A stretch of DNA of 64,000 nucleotides from Flavobacterium lipolyticum (GCF_020905335.1 NZ_JAJJMN010000001.1:1-64000), one strand, 5' to 3'; positions 37,234 through 47,378 are shown, counted from the stretch's first letter. Translations and numbers: made by a program. The notes: generated by a model not told the origin, from the letters alone.

Positions 37234-38799
37234 TTAGAAGTTTGCTTTGTTAACATCCCACCAAAGTCTGGTAGCTCCATTATCAGGTCCTCCTAATTTG
37301 GCAATTCCGGATTCAACTCCGACTTTATTATTGTTAATCTCAGATTGAGAGTACCCCAATCTTCTAACCCCTAATTCAGTACTGATTACACCACCACTTT
37401 TGTTATTGGTAATTCTGAACAATTTTGGATAACCTGTTCTTCTAAATTCTGACCAGGCTTCTTGTCCATCAGGGTAAGTTGCAATCCATTTTTGAGTGAT
37501 AATTTTTTCAAGATTTTCCTCTTTAGTTGCTCCCCATGCCACAGTAACTTTAGAGACGGCCGCAGCATTATTGGCAGCATTAATCGGGTCTGCATAATCT
37601 TTAGGTTTTTTAACATTATTGGCAGTATATGCGGCTACACCTTCAACACCATTCTGATCAAATGATGCTTTAATACCTGCCTCATAAAGATCTTTGGCTG
37701 CCCCGCCCATGTTCCATCCTCTTAAAGCTCCTTCAGCTCTCAGGAAGTACACTTCAGCAGTCGACATCCAGGTAATTTCACCGTTTTTTGTTCTTGCAGC
37801 AGTTTTAGAGAATTTACCATAAGTTGTTCCTGAAGGATAAACGATACCCGTTCTAACGCCTTTATATTGCCCCGAAGTAACATCAGAAGTTTCCCAGTAT
37901 TTAGCAATACGAGGATCCTCATAACCTCCTAAAATTGACTCCATATCAGCACCCATAAAAAGTCCTGCCCAGGCGTGGCTCATTACATCTATTACATTTA
38001 AATTTACCGGAGATTTAACTTTCATAAGATCGGCAACGGTAGTAAAAACTCCGATAGGGTCATTTACTGCTTTTTCTGCTTCTGCTTTTGCTAATACAGG
38101 GTTTACTTTAGAAATGCGCATTGCCATTCTCAAACGAAGTGAATTGGCATATTTCACCCATTTTGTATAATCACCTTCATAGGTTGATAAATCTGTTTCA
38201 GCAAAAGATGTTTTCTCTTTTGCTGTAATCCTTTTAGATAATTCTGCAACTGCAAAATCTAAATCTTTGAACATCTGCTTATAAATCTCTTCCTGTGAAT
38301 CGTATGTTACGGCATCAGCGCCAAATTTAGAATATACTGCCGGCCCGTACATATCGGTTATTCTCTGCATTGTAGCTGCCTTAAATATTAATGACCAGGC
38401 ATAAAACTGATCAAATTTCCCTTTAGATCTTTGTTCTACTTTATATAAGTAGGCAATGATGTTTACATACGCATCATCCCATGCAAAACTATTCCATCCA
38501 ACATTTAACGCATAATCATGATTGTTAAATGCTCCAAAAGCAACCGGTGTTGTCATATAACCGGACCAACCATCAGCTTGCAGACTTTGCTGCAATTGAT
38601 ATTGCCAGGTAACGTCACAAATGTACATTCTGTTGAAAGCAGGTTTAAATAAACTTTTAATACTGTTATAATCCTGATCTAGTTGTTGTGTTGTTGCTTC
38701 TTTGGGATTTGTGTTAATCTCCTCAAAATTATCTGTACAGCTTACAGCTGCCAGTAAAGAAAAGCAAAGCGCTGTTTTTTTAATTTTATTTAGTATCAT
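37234..38799 (-). CDS. SusD/RagB-like outer-membrane lipoprotein (second pair)
   Basis: The 521-residue protein has lipobox AAVSC (Cys 21) and the same fold and landmarks as SusD1 (EINTNPKEA, LRLRMAMRISKV, YFLRAEGALRGWNMGG, QKWIATYPDGQEAWSEFRRTGYP), but with many differences over the ligand face. It is cotranscribed with susC2, 10 nt downstream. Expected to bind chitin-derived oligosaccharides, perhaps of a different length from SusD1; that preference cannot be read from sequence. Confidence 0.95.
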   Translation of the reverse strand: MILNKIKKTALCFSLLAAVSCTDNFEEINTNPKEATTQQLDQDYNSIKSLFKPAFNRMYICDVTWQYQLQQSLQADGWSGYMTTPVAFGAFNNHDYALNVGWNSFAWDDAYVNIIAYLYKVEQRSKGKFDQFYAWSLIFKAATMQRITDMYGPAVYSKFGADAVTYDSQEEIYKQMFKDLDFAVAELSKRITAKEKTSFAETDLSTYEGDYTKWVKYANSLRLRMAMRISKVNPVLAKAEAEKAVNDPIGVFTTVADLMKVKSPVNLNVIDVMSHAWAGLFMGADMESILGGYEDPRIAKYWETSDVTSGQYKGVRTGIVYPSGTTYGKFSKTAARTKNGEITWMSTAEVYFLRAEGALRGWNMGGAAKDLYEAGIKASFDQNGVEGVAAYTANNVKKPKDYADPINAANNAAAVSKVTVAWGATKEENLEKIITQKWIATYPDGQEAWSEFRRTGYPKLFRITNNKSGGVISTELGVRRLGYSQSEINNNKVGVESGIAKLGGPDNGATRLWWDVNKANF

Positions 38800-38809
38800 G
38801 ATAGTAAGA

Positions 38810-41800
38810 TTAGAAAGTTAAGTTTAAATTTAGACCGACGCTTCTTGTTGATGGCATTCCAAAAACATCAACACCTTGTAAACCTTCTCCGGTACTTAGA
38901 GCCACATTTGGATCAAAAGGAGCATCTTTGTAAATAAAGAATAGATTTCTTGCAATTAGGGAGATACTTGCAGTCTGTACGAATGGTAATTTATCTTTCT
39001 TAAATGTATATCCAATAGAAACCTCTCTAACATTCACATTTGTAGCATCATAAATATACTCTCCGCTAACTCCATTTCTTCCTCCAACTGTATTGTAGTA
39101 TTCTTTTGCGTCCATTGTAGTAACCGGTGTGGTTCCGTCACTGGCTCTGACTCCGTTAATTTGAACTCCTCCTGCATTTCTTGCGTCTCCGGAAGCTTTA
39201 GAAACTCCATTTTGATCATTTATAGCCTGGGTCAAACTTAAAACCTCACCCCCAAAACGCGCATCAATTAAAATGCTTGCAGTAAATGCTCCTATTTTAA
39301 ATGTATTAGACCATCCTAGCATAAAATCAGGATTTGCATTACCAAGTTCCTCCCAATCAGTCCTTTGGATTGTGTTGTCCTTGTTTACTAATATTCTTCC
39401 CTGGGCATCTCTCTTAAATCTATAACCTTCTATCACTCCAAATGGCCTTCCTTCGACTAATGAATATCGATAACTGTTAGATCCCGGATCAGTTAAAACA
39501 ATTCTTCCTTCTTCATTTTGAGCCGGAATATCATTTACCATGCTTCTATTTTGTGAGAAGTTAACTCTTGATTCCCAATTGAATTTTTCACCTCTGATGA
39601 TATCAGCAAATACAACTGCCTCAAAACCTTTGTTTGAAATACTTCCTGCATTGATAGCATAGTTTGTATAACCATTTATATTTGTTGATTCTGCAGGAAC
39701 TAACATATATTGGTTTTTAGTTTTTGAATTATAATAGGACAGCTCAAAACCAAATCTGTTATTGAACATTCTCCATTCCGTACCTACCTCAACCTCTGAT
39801 TTTAATTCCGGTTTTAATGTAGTGCCCGGTCTTGGTCCTGCAGGAGGATTAATAGGAGTACCGGCTACAATAGAATAAGTTGGGCTAGTAACAAAAGCAG
39901 CAATATCATTACCTACCTGTGCATAGGTAGCGCGAACTTTTCCGAAGTTAACAAAGTCCGGCATTGCAGTCATTTCGCTTAAGATACCTGTTAATCCTAA
40001 TGATGGATAAAAATATCCTGCATCATCTGTATTTACTAAAGTAGATGACCAGTCCTTTCTTCCGGCAACGTCTAAAAATAAATAGTCTTTGTAACCAAGT
40101 GTAGCAGCTGCAAATATGGATTGTACTTCTCTTTGATAAGTGGTCTCTACATTACCATTATTGTTAACAAAATTTCCTAATGTAAAGATATTTGCATTCG
40201 CCAATCCTCCTCCAATTCCTGAGTCAAGAACTATACCTGCACTTTTCCCATTATTGATACTGGTTCCCAGCGTTCCGTTTAATGAGAAATCTTCGGATAA
40301 TTTAGTATGAATTAAAGCTATAAAATCAGCATAATTTTGAGTTGTAATTAAAGTAGAGTTGATATATCTTCCTTTTGGATGTACCAGTGAAGAAGCTGAA
40401 GTAGCATACATTTCTTTTCGAAAATTGCTTTCATTTCTGTTATAGCTATATCTTGATGTTAAGTTCAGCCAGCTATTTATTTTGTAATCAAAAGCGATAG
40501 CACCATTGAAGAAACTATTCGTATCAAAAGATTTTTGTTTGTTAATCTGCCAGTATGGGTTTTCGTTACTTTCATTAATCTGGGCTGTTTCAAAACCAGG
40601 ATAATTTTGAGCCATCCAGTTTTTTGACTGATCATAAACCTCATAGTTTTTCAAGTCATTCAGACTAAATGCTCTTGGATGAGAATAAACACCGCTAACT
40701 GGGTTAAAATATAATCCGTTTACCGGTCTGTTATTAATTATCTGATTAACATAGTTACCAGTAACAGCAACATTTAATTTGTCTTTAAAGAATTTCCCTG
40801 CTTGACGAATACCAAAGTTATTCTTTTTCAAATGATTCCCCGGAATAATGCCTGAAGCATCTGTATTCGCATAAGTTAAAGATAGCGCTGCACCATCAGT
40901 CGCTTTTGAAAAAGCCATAGAAGTAATTTTTGTAACTCCGGTTTCAAAAAAACCTTTAATATTACTTTCTACTTTTTGTTTGGCTCCCCAAGTTCTTAAA
41001 TCGCCGGGGGCTGAAGTATAATCTGATTGGAATTTAGGCAAATAAGCCGCCGCATCAATTGTTGTAACTGAATTTACATTAAAAGTTTCACTACCGGTTT
41101 TTCCTTTCTTAGAAGAAAGCAAAATTACACCTCTGGCTCCCTGAGAACCATATAGTACAGATGCCGCAGCACCTTTAAGAACTGTCATTCCTTCATAATC
41201 GTCCGGATTAATTAATGAAACAACATCTCCGCCATCACGGTTACCTCCTGCTAAATCCCCAAATGTACCGTTTGGTTGTGTCATACCTGCATTAAGCAAA
41301 GGAATACCGTCTATTACATATAATGGCTGGTTATTTGTAAAAGAAGAATTTCCACGAATAACTACCTTTGTAGATCCTCCAGATCCTGAAGAACTTTTTG
41401 TAATAGCAACACCGGCAATTTTACCCGCAACAGTGTTAATAAGGTTGGCATCTTTTACACGTGTTAACTCTTCTCCTTTAAGTTCCTGAGCAGCATAAGT
41501 CAAAGATTTTCTGGTTTTCTTAAGACCTAATGAAGTGACAACTACTTCATTTAAAGCATTAGAAGCTGCCTGTACCATTTTTACATTGATTGTAGCTTCA
41601 TCACCTACAACAATTTTTTTTGTTTCAAGACCAACATATGTAAAAACTAAAGTCTCTCCTATTCGCACTTCAATTGAATACAATCCGTCAAAATCGCTAG
41701 TAGCTCCTTTTGGACCTCCCTGAACTGCAACAGAAACTCCCGGCAATGGCATTCCGTCAGAATCTGTAATCACACCTTTAATGCTCTTTACCTGAGCAAG

Positions 41801-41851
41801 AGAAACCTGCGCTGTAAAAACAATCATAAAGATTAAAAAAAAATTTTTCAT
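38810..41851 (-). CDS. SusC/RagA-like TonB-dependent transporter (second pair)
   Basis: The 1013-residue protein has a signal peptide, CarboxypepD-reg-like domain, plug ([30 protein letters not shown]) and barrel ending GLNLNLTF. It is the first gene of its operon and diverges from the sensor kinase gene across a 420-bp regulatory region. The signal peptide and first ~240 residues are nearly the same as in SusC1, while the barrel has drifted. This fits tandem duplication of a whole module followed by divergence of the transport parts. Confidence 0.95.
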   Translation of the reverse strand: MKNFFLIFMIVFTAQVSLAQVKSIKGVITDSDGMPLPGVSVAVQGGPKGATSDFDGLYSIEVRIGETLVFTYVGLETKKIVVGDEATINVKMVQAASNALNEVVVTSLGLKKTRKSLTYAAQELKGEELTRVKDANLINTVAGKIAGVAITKSSSGSGGSTKVVIRGNSSFTNNQPLYVIDGIPLLNAGMTQPNGTFGDLAGGNRDGGDVVSLINPDDYEGMTVLKGAAASVLYGSQGARGVILLSSKKGKTGSETFNVNSVTTIDAAAYLPKFQSDYTSAPGDLRTWGAKQKVESNIKGFFETGVTKITSMAFSKATDGAALSLTYANTDASGIIPGNHLKKNNFGIRQAGKFFKDKLNVAVTGNYVNQIINNRPVNGLYFNPVSGVYSHPRAFSLNDLKNYEVYDQSKNWMAQNYPGFETAQINESNENPYWQINKQKSFDTNSFFNGAIAFDYKINSWLNLTSRYSYNRNESNFRKEMYATSASSLVHPKGRYINSTLITTQNYADFIALIHTKLSEDFSLNGTLGTSINNGKSAGIVLDSGIGGGLANANIFTLGNFVNNNGNVETTYQREVQSIFAAATLGYKDYLFLDVAGRKDWSSTLVNTDDAGYFYPSLGLTGILSEMTAMPDFVNFGKVRATYAQVGNDIAAFVTSPTYSIVAGTPINPPAGPRPGTTLKPELKSEVEVGTEWRMFNNRFGFELSYYNSKTKNQYMLVPAESTNINGYTNYAINAGSISNKGFEAVVFADIIRGEKFNWESRVNFSQNRSMVNDIPAQNEEGRIVLTDPGSNSYRYSLVEGRPFGVIEGYRFKRDAQGRILVNKDNTIQRTDWEELGNANPDFMLGWSNTFKIGAFTASILIDARFGGEVLSLTQAINDQNGVSKASGDARNAGGVQINGVRASDGTTPVTTMDAKEYYNTVGGRNGVSGEYIYDATNVNVREVSIGYTFKKDKLPFVQTASISLIARNLFFIYKDAPFDPNVALSTGEGLQGVDVFGMPSTRSVGLNLNLTF

Positions 41852-41914
41852 GATAATTTATTTTGTTAGTTATAAGGTAAAAATACTATTAAAATATTGT
41901 TAAAGAAATTATCA

Positions 41915-41948
41915 TAAACATACAGCACTAAACTTCACACAAACGACA
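41915..41948 (-). promoter_or_regulatory. Candidate LytTR-regulator operator, susC2
   Basis: On the minus strand TGTCGTTTG (41948-41940) and TGCTGTATG (41927-41919) start 21 bp apart (6 of 9 the same). It is 63 nt before the susC2 ATG, the same distance as for susC1. Confidence 0.55.
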
Positions 41949-42193
41949 CAAAACAATCCATAAAACACTGTTTAAGAGTTATTTTATAACCATTTTCTGA
42001 TAAAATATAGATAAATGACTGTGATTTCTTACGTAAAATAATTCTTAATAGACCGTGCTATAACATCAATTGAATAACATAATACCATTGATAATTGAAT
42101 TACATTATTTACGCTCTACTATCTTTCATAAAAACATTATCTTATTAAAAAAACACAAGTGCTTCTTTTTTGTCAAAGTTTTATTCAAAAGAA

Positions 42194-42224
42194 TTGTGTT
42201 TTAGCAAGTAATTGTTTAAAGTTG
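42194..42224 (+). promoter_or_regulatory. Possible promoter of the two-component genes
   Basis: TTG, 20-nt spacer, TAAAGTTG (one mismatch to TAnnTTTG), ~48 nt before the TTG start codon at 42272. Confidence 0.4.
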
Positions 42225-42271
42225 CACAATATTTAAGCTAAAGAAAATCCTTAATAAACTATTCCTAAAAA

Positions 42272-43324
42272 TTGAACGAACTGCAAAAATTGAAATTTGA
42301 CTTAAAACTTAAAAATCATGTTTGGTTTTGGAGCTGCTATTTTACCTTAAATTTTTTAAGATGGGGAGCCTACTTTAATGACTACTCCTATTCGTTCAAG
42401 TCAAACTTGATAGAATTCTCTTTACACATTCCATTAGTCTATTTTAATTTATTTGTACTGGTTCCTCGTTTGGTGCTAAAACAAAAGTACATTCAGTACA
42501 CCTTTATGATGGTGGCTAGCCTATTGGGGGTCTACTTAATAAAAACCGGTCTTACCTATTATCTTATATCCGAAAATATCTGGCCGGAAGCGAACCGTGA
42601 ATACCACACTTTCGACATTAACCACGTACTGGCAGTCTGCATTGGAGAATTGTACGTTGTTGCCATGGCGTCTTCCGTTTACCTTACCTTAACCTGGTTG
42701 CGAGAACGTGAAAGAAACCGATCATTAAGAGAAAATCAGTTTAAGATCAAACTAAAATATCTGGAAAATCAAATTCAGCCTCATTTCTTTTTTAATACGC
42801 TGAATAACTTGTATGCTTTGTCGCTTGAATCTTCAGATAAAGTACCGGACGTAATCTTAAAACTGTCTAATTTGATGGAGTATGTTTTATACGATGTCAA
42901 AGGAACCAAATCTGTTCCCTTAATCAAAGAAATTGATTACATACAAAATTATATCGAAATCGAGAAGTTACGTTTTGAAAATGTAGAAGTTACGATCAAT
43001 CTGGAATCCAATATCGAGGATATTGTGGTACCTCCGCTGATCTTTATTTCATTGGTAGAAAATGCCTTTAAACATGGCGGAGTCAATAACAACAATATAA
43101 AAATCAAAATCAATTGTAAAGTTATCGACAATAAAATGTTAGACTTTGAAATCTTAAATAATTTTGTAATTTCACAAAATCTTAACTCGAAAGGTGGTAT
43201 TGGCCTGGCGAATACCAAAAAAAGATTAAAACTGATTTACAAGAACGATTTTAGTCTAAAAAACACAATCAAATTAAATTACTATATAATCCGTTTGCAA
43301 ATACCTCTTAATAATGAAAATTAA
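42272..43324 (+). CDS. LytS/YehU-type sensor histidine kinase
   Basis: The ~350-residue protein has about four transmembrane segments (residues ~15-140) and no evident periplasmic sensor domain. A His_kinase domain (PF06580 type) follows with QIQPHFFFNTLNNLYAL (phospho-acceptor His171) and an ATP-binding region (PPLIFISLVENAFKHG, GGIGLANTKKRL). The frame has no ATG before the first membrane segments; TTG 42272 is the most likely start. It overlaps the response-regulator gene by 11 nt and lies divergently to susC2, so it should sense a chitin-derived signal or membrane state and control the locus. Confidence 0.88.
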   Translation: MNELQKLKFDLKLKNHVWFWSCYFTLNFLRWGAYFNDYSYSFKSNLIEFSLHIPLVYFNLFVLVPRLVLKQKYIQYTFMMVASLLGVYLIKTGLTYYLISENIWPEANREYHTFDINHVLAVCIGELYVVAMASSVYLTLTWLRERERNRSLRENQFKIKLKYLENQIQPHFFFNTLNNLYALSLESSDKVPDVILKLSNLMEYVLYDVKGTKSVPLIKEIDYIQNYIEIEKLRFENVEVTINLESNIEDIVVPPLIFISLVENAFKHGGVNNNNIKIKINCKVIDNKMLDFEILNNFVISQNLNSKGGIGLANTKKRLKLIYKNDFSLKNTIKLNYYIIRLQIPLNNEN

Positions 43325-44015
43325 ATGTGTGTTGGTTGATGATGAGCCTTTAGCAATCAAAGTCCTGCAAAATTATTTTACCAATTTTACAGATTTTGAA
43401 GTAATCGGCACATTTAATAATTCTTTGGAAGCGCTTGATTTTATAAACAGTACCACTGTCGATGCTGTATTCTTAGACATTAACATGCCTATGATGACAG
43501 GATTCGAACTTATTAGCTTAATCGAAAACAAAACCAAAGTTATCATCACAACGGCTTTTAGAGAATTTGCCGCCGAAAGTTACGATCTGGATGTTCTGGA
43601 TTATTTAGTAAAACCTATCCCGCTTCCAAGATTTATAAAATGCATTAATAAAATCACCACCGAATACAATTTAAAAAACAATATTAAAGTCGAAACCGTA
43701 AAAGGAGACTCTCATATTTTTATTAAAGTCGATAAAAAAATGATGAAAATTAATATTGAAGAAATTCTTTTTGTTGAAGGCATGAAAGAATACATAAAAG
43801 TGGTGACTTCCGACAAAACCTATATTACACATAAATCGTTAACTTCTTTATCTGAAGAATTACCGGCTGACCGATTCCTGCGCATTCACAAATCATACGT
43901 AATCGCACTCAACAAAGTAAAATCTATAGAAGGTAATCGTATTCAAATACAATCCTACACCATTCCTATTGGAAGAAATTACAGCAAAGAAGTAAAAAAC
44001 AAAATTCTGGAATAA
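43314..44015 (+). CDS. LytTR family response regulator
   Basis: The 233-residue protein has a receiver domain (~1-120: VDDEP, phospho-acceptor Asp55 in VFLDINMP, TTAFREFA, YLVKPIPL) and a LytTR DNA-binding domain (~135-233: ILFVEGMKEYIKVVT, FLRIHKSYVIALNKVKSIEG). LytTR regulators bind direct repeats about two helical turns apart. Such repeats occur before susC1, susC2 and the permease next door. It is translationally coupled to the kinase by an 11-nt overlap. Confidence 0.93.
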   Translation: MKIKCVLVDDEPLAIKVLQNYFTNFTDFEVIGTFNNSLEALDFINSTTVDAVFLDINMPMMTGFELISLIENKTKVIITTAFREFAAESYDLDVLDYLVKPIPLPRFIKCINKITTEYNLKNNIKVETVKGDSHIFIKVDKKMMKINIEEILFVEGMKEYIKVVTSDKTYITHKSLTSLSEELPADRFLRIHKSYVIALNKVKSIEGNRIQIQSYTIPIGRNYSKEVKNKILE

Positions 44016-44076
44016 ATTCAGCTTCCTAAATCGTTTTTGTAACTCAGTAAAAACTAACACATTGTTGAAAAAATAA

Positions 44077-44107
44077 TGTCGTTGGTTTAAATTTAACATT
44101 ATTTGTA
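44077..44107 (+). promoter_or_regulatory. Candidate LytTR-regulator operator, sugar permease
   Basis: TGTCGTTGG (44077) is followed 20 bp later by CATTATTTG. The sequence from TGTCGTTGGTTTAAA to TTTGTA matches the susC1 element with one indel and three transitions. It is 84 nt before the ATG, in a gene not related to susC. Confidence 0.6.
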
Positions 44108-44191
44108 GCTTTTTATTTTTTTTTGATACACTTAACAAATATATTTACGGTCTTCAAAAAACAATAAAATAAAAAATTAACCTCTTAAATT

Positions 44192-45661
44192 ATGAGTTCA
44201 GAAAATGTTCAAACCAAATGGGGACAGTTTATCTCGTTGATAATTGTTTTCTTCTTTTGGGGTTTTGTTGGTTCTGCCAATGACATCCTGATTCCTGTTT
44301 TCAAGAAAGTATTCACCTTATCGCAAGTACAATCACAATTAGTAGCCTGGGCCTTTTATGCGGCATACTTCGTAGGTTCCTTGATTTTCTTTTTGGTGTC
44401 CTTAAAATTAGATGTTTTACAAAAATTTGGATACAAAAAAACACTTTCTGCCGGTTTACTCCTATCTGCCGTTGGATCATTTTTATTCATTCCCGCTGCA
44501 ACAATGGAAAGCTTCCCTTTCTTTTTAACCGCTTTATTTACAGTTGGATTAGGATTCTCTATCCAGCAAATTGTTGCCAATCCTCTTGCCATTAAAATGG
44601 GAAGCCCTGCAACAGGTGCACACCGTTTGACTTTAGCAGGTGGAATTAACTCTTTCGGAACTACAATTGGCGCTATCTTACTGGGAATCGCTTTATTCGG
44701 AATGGGGGACAACAAAAAAACAGCTCTTTCTTTAGAGGACATTAAACTGCCTTTTATTATTCTTGGACTTGCTTTTATCATAGTAGCCGTTTTCATGAAC
44801 TTCTCCAAAATTGAAGATCCTGCAAAAGAGGACGAAGAAGAGATTAAAGTAGCTCATGAAAAATTCAACATACTAGACTACCCGCAGCTTTATTTAGGAA
44901 TGTTAGGGATTTTTATCTACGTGGGTACAGAAGTAACCATCATCAGTAACTTACCTGCCTTATTGCATACACATGAATTTGGAAACATCCTCGAAGATGC
45001 TATTGCTCCATTTATTGCCCTTTACTGGGGAAGTTTAATGATTGGCCGCTGGAATGGCGGGGTTAACGTTTTCAACACTTCAAACTTAGTAAATACAGCG
45101 CTTAAATTTATTGTTCCTGCATTGGCATTTGGAGTAATCATTGGCGCTAACCTTTTTGCCGCGCACGATGTTTCTTCTTTTTACATTTACCCAATCTGGA
45201 TCTTACTATTTATAGCAGTAAGTTTTGTTGGAGGTAAAAATGCAGGTAAAACCTTAATGCTTTTCGGAATTTCTGGTGTGTTGATGATGTTTGCCGGATT
45301 GGTTTACCCGGATCCGCAAATTGCTAAATTCTTCTTTATTTCCGGAGGTTTATTCTTATCTATCATGTGGCCGTCTATCTTTGATTTAGCAATTGCCGGC
45401 TTAGGTAAAAACACTGGAAAAGCGTCATCATTCTTAATCATGATGATTCTTGGAGGAGGAATTATCCCTCTAATTCAGGGAAGCATCTGTGATATCGACC
45501 TTACAAGTCCAAACGGAATTTTTGGAATCACATGGACACACTTCTCCTATATCGTTCCTCTTTTAGGCTTTGCTTATTTAGGGTTTTATGGTTTCTATTG
45601 CCCTAAAATTTTAAAAAGACAAGGAATCAATCACGTTGAAGGTGGAGGTGGAGGTCACTAA
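44192..45661 (+). CDS. FHS-family (FucP/NagP-like) sugar permease
   Basis: The 489-residue MFS transporter has 12 predicted membrane segments. The N-terminal WGQFISLIIVFFFWGFVGSANDILIP and LVAWAFYAAYFVGSLIF stretches are of the fucose/galactose/glucose-H+ symporter group; about 20 residues carry the signature. By analogy with NagP and by its locus it should import GlcNAc across the inner membrane with protons. The C-terminus carries a Gly4-His tail (VEGGGGGH). It follows the response regulator by 176 nt and has its own operator-like site. A very stable terminator ends it. Confidence 0.88.
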   Translation: MSSENVQTKWGQFISLIIVFFFWGFVGSANDILIPVFKKVFTLSQVQSQLVAWAFYAAYFVGSLIFFLVSLKLDVLQKFGYKKTLSAGLLLSAVGSFLFIPAATMESFPFFLTALFTVGLGFSIQQIVANPLAIKMGSPATGAHRLTLAGGINSFGTTIGAILLGIALFGMGDNKKTALSLEDIKLPFIILGLAFIIVAVFMNFSKIEDPAKEDEEEIKVAHEKFNILDYPQLYLGMLGIFIYVGTEVTIISNLPALLHTHEFGNILEDAIAPFIALYWGSLMIGRWNGGVNVFNTSNLVNTALKFIVPALAFGVIIGANLFAAHDVSSFYIYPIWILLFIAVSFVGGKNAGKTLMLFGISGVLMMFAGLVYPDPQIAKFFFISGGLFLSIMWPSIFDLAIAGLGKNTGKASSFLIMMILGGGIIPLIQGSICDIDLTSPNGIFGITWTHFSYIVPLLGFAYLGFYGFYCPKILKRQGINHVEGGGGGH

Positions 45662-45683
45662 ACCGAATAAAATTTTAAATTCC

Positions 45684-45750
45684 AAATCTCAAATTCCAAA
45701 TTCCAAACCTTAGTGAGTGTTTGGAATTTGGAATTTGAGATTTTTTTTTT
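45684..45750 (+). terminator. 25-bp perfect hairpin terminator of the permease gene
   Basis: 45684-45708 and 45719-45743 are perfectly complementary over 25 bp with a 10-nt loop, then a run of T to 45750. Arms contain tandem AAATTCC units, as at 4633. Confidence 0.9.
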
Positions 45751-45817
45751 AGTACTACTTTCCTATACTCACAACAAACGAGACAGGCTACAAAAATCTG
45801 TTGGGTTTATATCATAA

Positions 45818-45853
45818 AAAAACGCCATCTTTCTATTGAAAAATGGCGTTTTT
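45818..45853 (-). terminator. Terminator of the aldolase gene
   Basis: AAAAACGCCAT (45818-45828) pairs with ATGGCGTTTTT (45843-45853). A and T runs are built into the arms, 21 nt past the stop at 45874. It may act in both directions. Confidence 0.85.
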
Positions 45854-45873
45854 AAGTTTTTATTAGCTAAGGA

Positions 45874-46530
45874 CTACTTGTTTCCTTTTTCGAAATCAGC
45901 TACAAACTGAGCCAATCCAATATCTGTTAATGGATGTTTCAACAATCCGTAAATTGCAGAAAGAGGCCCTGTCATTACATCAGCACCAATTTTAGCACAA
46001 TTTACAATGTGCATCGTGTGACGTACAGAAGCTGCTAAAATTTGAGTTTCGTAACCGTAGTTATCATATACTAATCTAATCTCTTCGATTAAATTCAATC
46101 CGTCAGTTGAAACATCATCTAAACGACCCACAAACGGAGACACATAAGTTGCTCCCGCTTTTGCAGCCAAAATAGCTTGTCCCACTGAAAACACAAGAGT
46201 TACATTCGTTTTAATACCTTTATCAGAAAAATATTTTGCCGCCATAACACCTTCTTTCGTCATAGGCAATTTTACCACGATCTGGTCATGTAATTCAGCC
46301 AGCTCCTCACCTTCCTTAACCATACCGTCAAAATCCAGCGCATTCACTTCAGCACTTACATCTCCTTCAACCAAATTACAGATGTCAACATAGTGCTTCA
46401 AAATGTTGTTTTTTCCGGTAATTCCTTCTTTAGCCATCAATGATGGGTTAGTGGTTACACCATCCAAAACTCCTAAAGCCTGCGCTTCTTTAATCTGAGC
46501 TAAATTAGCCGTGTCAATAAAAAATTTCAT
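45874..46530 (-). CDS. fsa: Fructose-6-phosphate aldolase / small transaldolase family
   Basis: The 218-residue TIM-barrel protein has [30 protein letters not shown], the Schiff-base lysine region ([19 protein letters not shown]), SPFVGRLDD and ILAASVRH. Length fits the FSA/TalC group of single-domain transaldolases, and FSA and transaldolase activities cannot be separated by eye here. It would draw on or supply fructose-6-phosphate, the product of NagB, although it is divided from the chitin locus by two terminators. A -7-like TAATTTTG lies at 46570-46577. Confidence 0.92.
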   Translation of the reverse strand: MKFFIDTANLAQIKEAQALGVLDGVTTNPSLMAKEGITGKNNILKHYVDICNLVEGDVSAEVNALDFDGMVKEGEELAELHDQIVVKLPMTKEGVMAAKYFSDKGIKTNVTLVFSVGQAILAAKAGATYVSPFVGRLDDVSTDGLNLIEEIRLVYDNYGYETQILAASVRHTMHIVNCAKIGADVMTGPLSAIYGLLKHPLTDIGLAQFVADFEKGNK

Positions 46531-46569
46531 AATCTATTTATATTTAATTGTGTGTTTAAAAATTTCGTG

Positions 46570-46577
46570 CAAAATTA
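46570..46577 (-). promoter_or_regulatory. -7 element of the aldolase gene
   Basis: Minus-strand TAATTTTG fits TAnnTTTG, 40 nt before the ATG at 46530, overlapping the SDR stop codon. No good -33. Confidence 0.35.
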
Positions 46578-47378
46578 CAACTTATAATGATTCATCAGCA
46601 TTTTTTCATAAACTTTATCCGGTAATGCACGTTTTAAAACAATAGAGAACTTCTGCATAAAAGCCCCTACTTTATAATGCACTTTTGGTTTTTCCTTTTG
46701 GATGATTTTATAAACAGCTTCAGCCATTTCATTCGGATTCCCCCCTGCATCAACATGTTCGTTCATCGTTGCCAGAATATCGCCATACACTTTTTCGTAA
46801 GCCGAACCTTTTACCACCGGTGCGTGATAACGACCTGCTGCAATATTTGTAGCAAAATCACCCGGAGCCACATTCGTAATTTCAATTCCAAACGACTTCA
46901 CTTCCATTCGCAAAGCCTCGGTAATTAATTCTAAAGCCCCTTTGGAAGCCGAATACACGCTGCGATACGGCAATCCCATATAACCTGCAATCGAAGTAAT
47001 ATTGATAATCAAACCCGATTTTTGCTCTCGCATTTGAGGCAAAACAGCCTTCATCACTTCAATTGGTCCGAAAAAATTGGTTTCAAAATTATTCTTGATT
47101 TCCTCCGTCGGAATCTCCTCTAAAGGTCCGGTAATTCCAACCCCGGCATTATTAATGACAACATCCAGTCTTCCGGATGCTGCAATAACCTGATTCACTG
47201 CCAACTGTATAGATTCCGCATTACGAACGTCCAAAGCAACCAAAGGAAAAACAGAATGCTGGACCTTTTCAGGATTTCGGCTCGTTCCGTATACCACGAA
47301 ACCTTTTTGATGTAAATACTCTCCAATAGACTTTCCAATTCCTGAAGATCCGCCGGTAATTAAAACAACTTTACTCAT
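46575..47378 (-). CDS. SDR family NAD(P)-dependent oxidoreductase
   Basis: The 267-residue classical short-chain dehydrogenase has the cofactor motif TGGSSGIG (~8-15), NNAG (~86-89), catalytic Ser in INITSIAG and the YSASK motif (Tyr ~148). The TSRNP after beta-2 favours NADP(H). The extended C-terminus (KVHYKVGAFMQKFSIVLKRA) matches the oxidoreductase group with a membrane-proximal basic tail. Substrate unknown. It precedes the aldolase on the same strand by 44 nt. Confidence 0.92.
   Translation of the reverse strand: MSKVVLITGGSSGIGKSIGEYLHQKGFVVYGTSRNPEKVQHSVFPLVALDVRNAESIQLAVNQVIAASGRLDVVINNAGVGITGPLEEIPTEEIKNNFETNFFGPIEVMKAVLPQMREQKSGLIINITSIAGYMGLPYRSVYSASKGALELITEALRMEVKSFGIEITNVAPGDFATNIAAGRYHAPVVKGSAYEKVYGDILATMNEHVDAGGNPNEMAEAVYKIIQKEKPKVHYKVGAFMQKFSIVLKRALPDKVYEKMLMNHYKL

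Larger units (their letters stand above)
41852..42271. promoter_or_regulatory. Divergent regulatory region between susC2 and the sensor kinase
   Basis: It contains the susC2 leader, the operator at 41915-41948 and CCATTTTCTGATAAAAT at 41990-42006, spaced as before susC1. The kinase promoter candidate lies at 42194-42224. The middle (~42010-42190) is AT-rich with nothing else recognised. Confidence 0.6.

Noticed and set aside
43893..44138. Minus-strand ORF over the response regulator end
   Set aside because: Antisense shadow of the LytTR domain without independent support.
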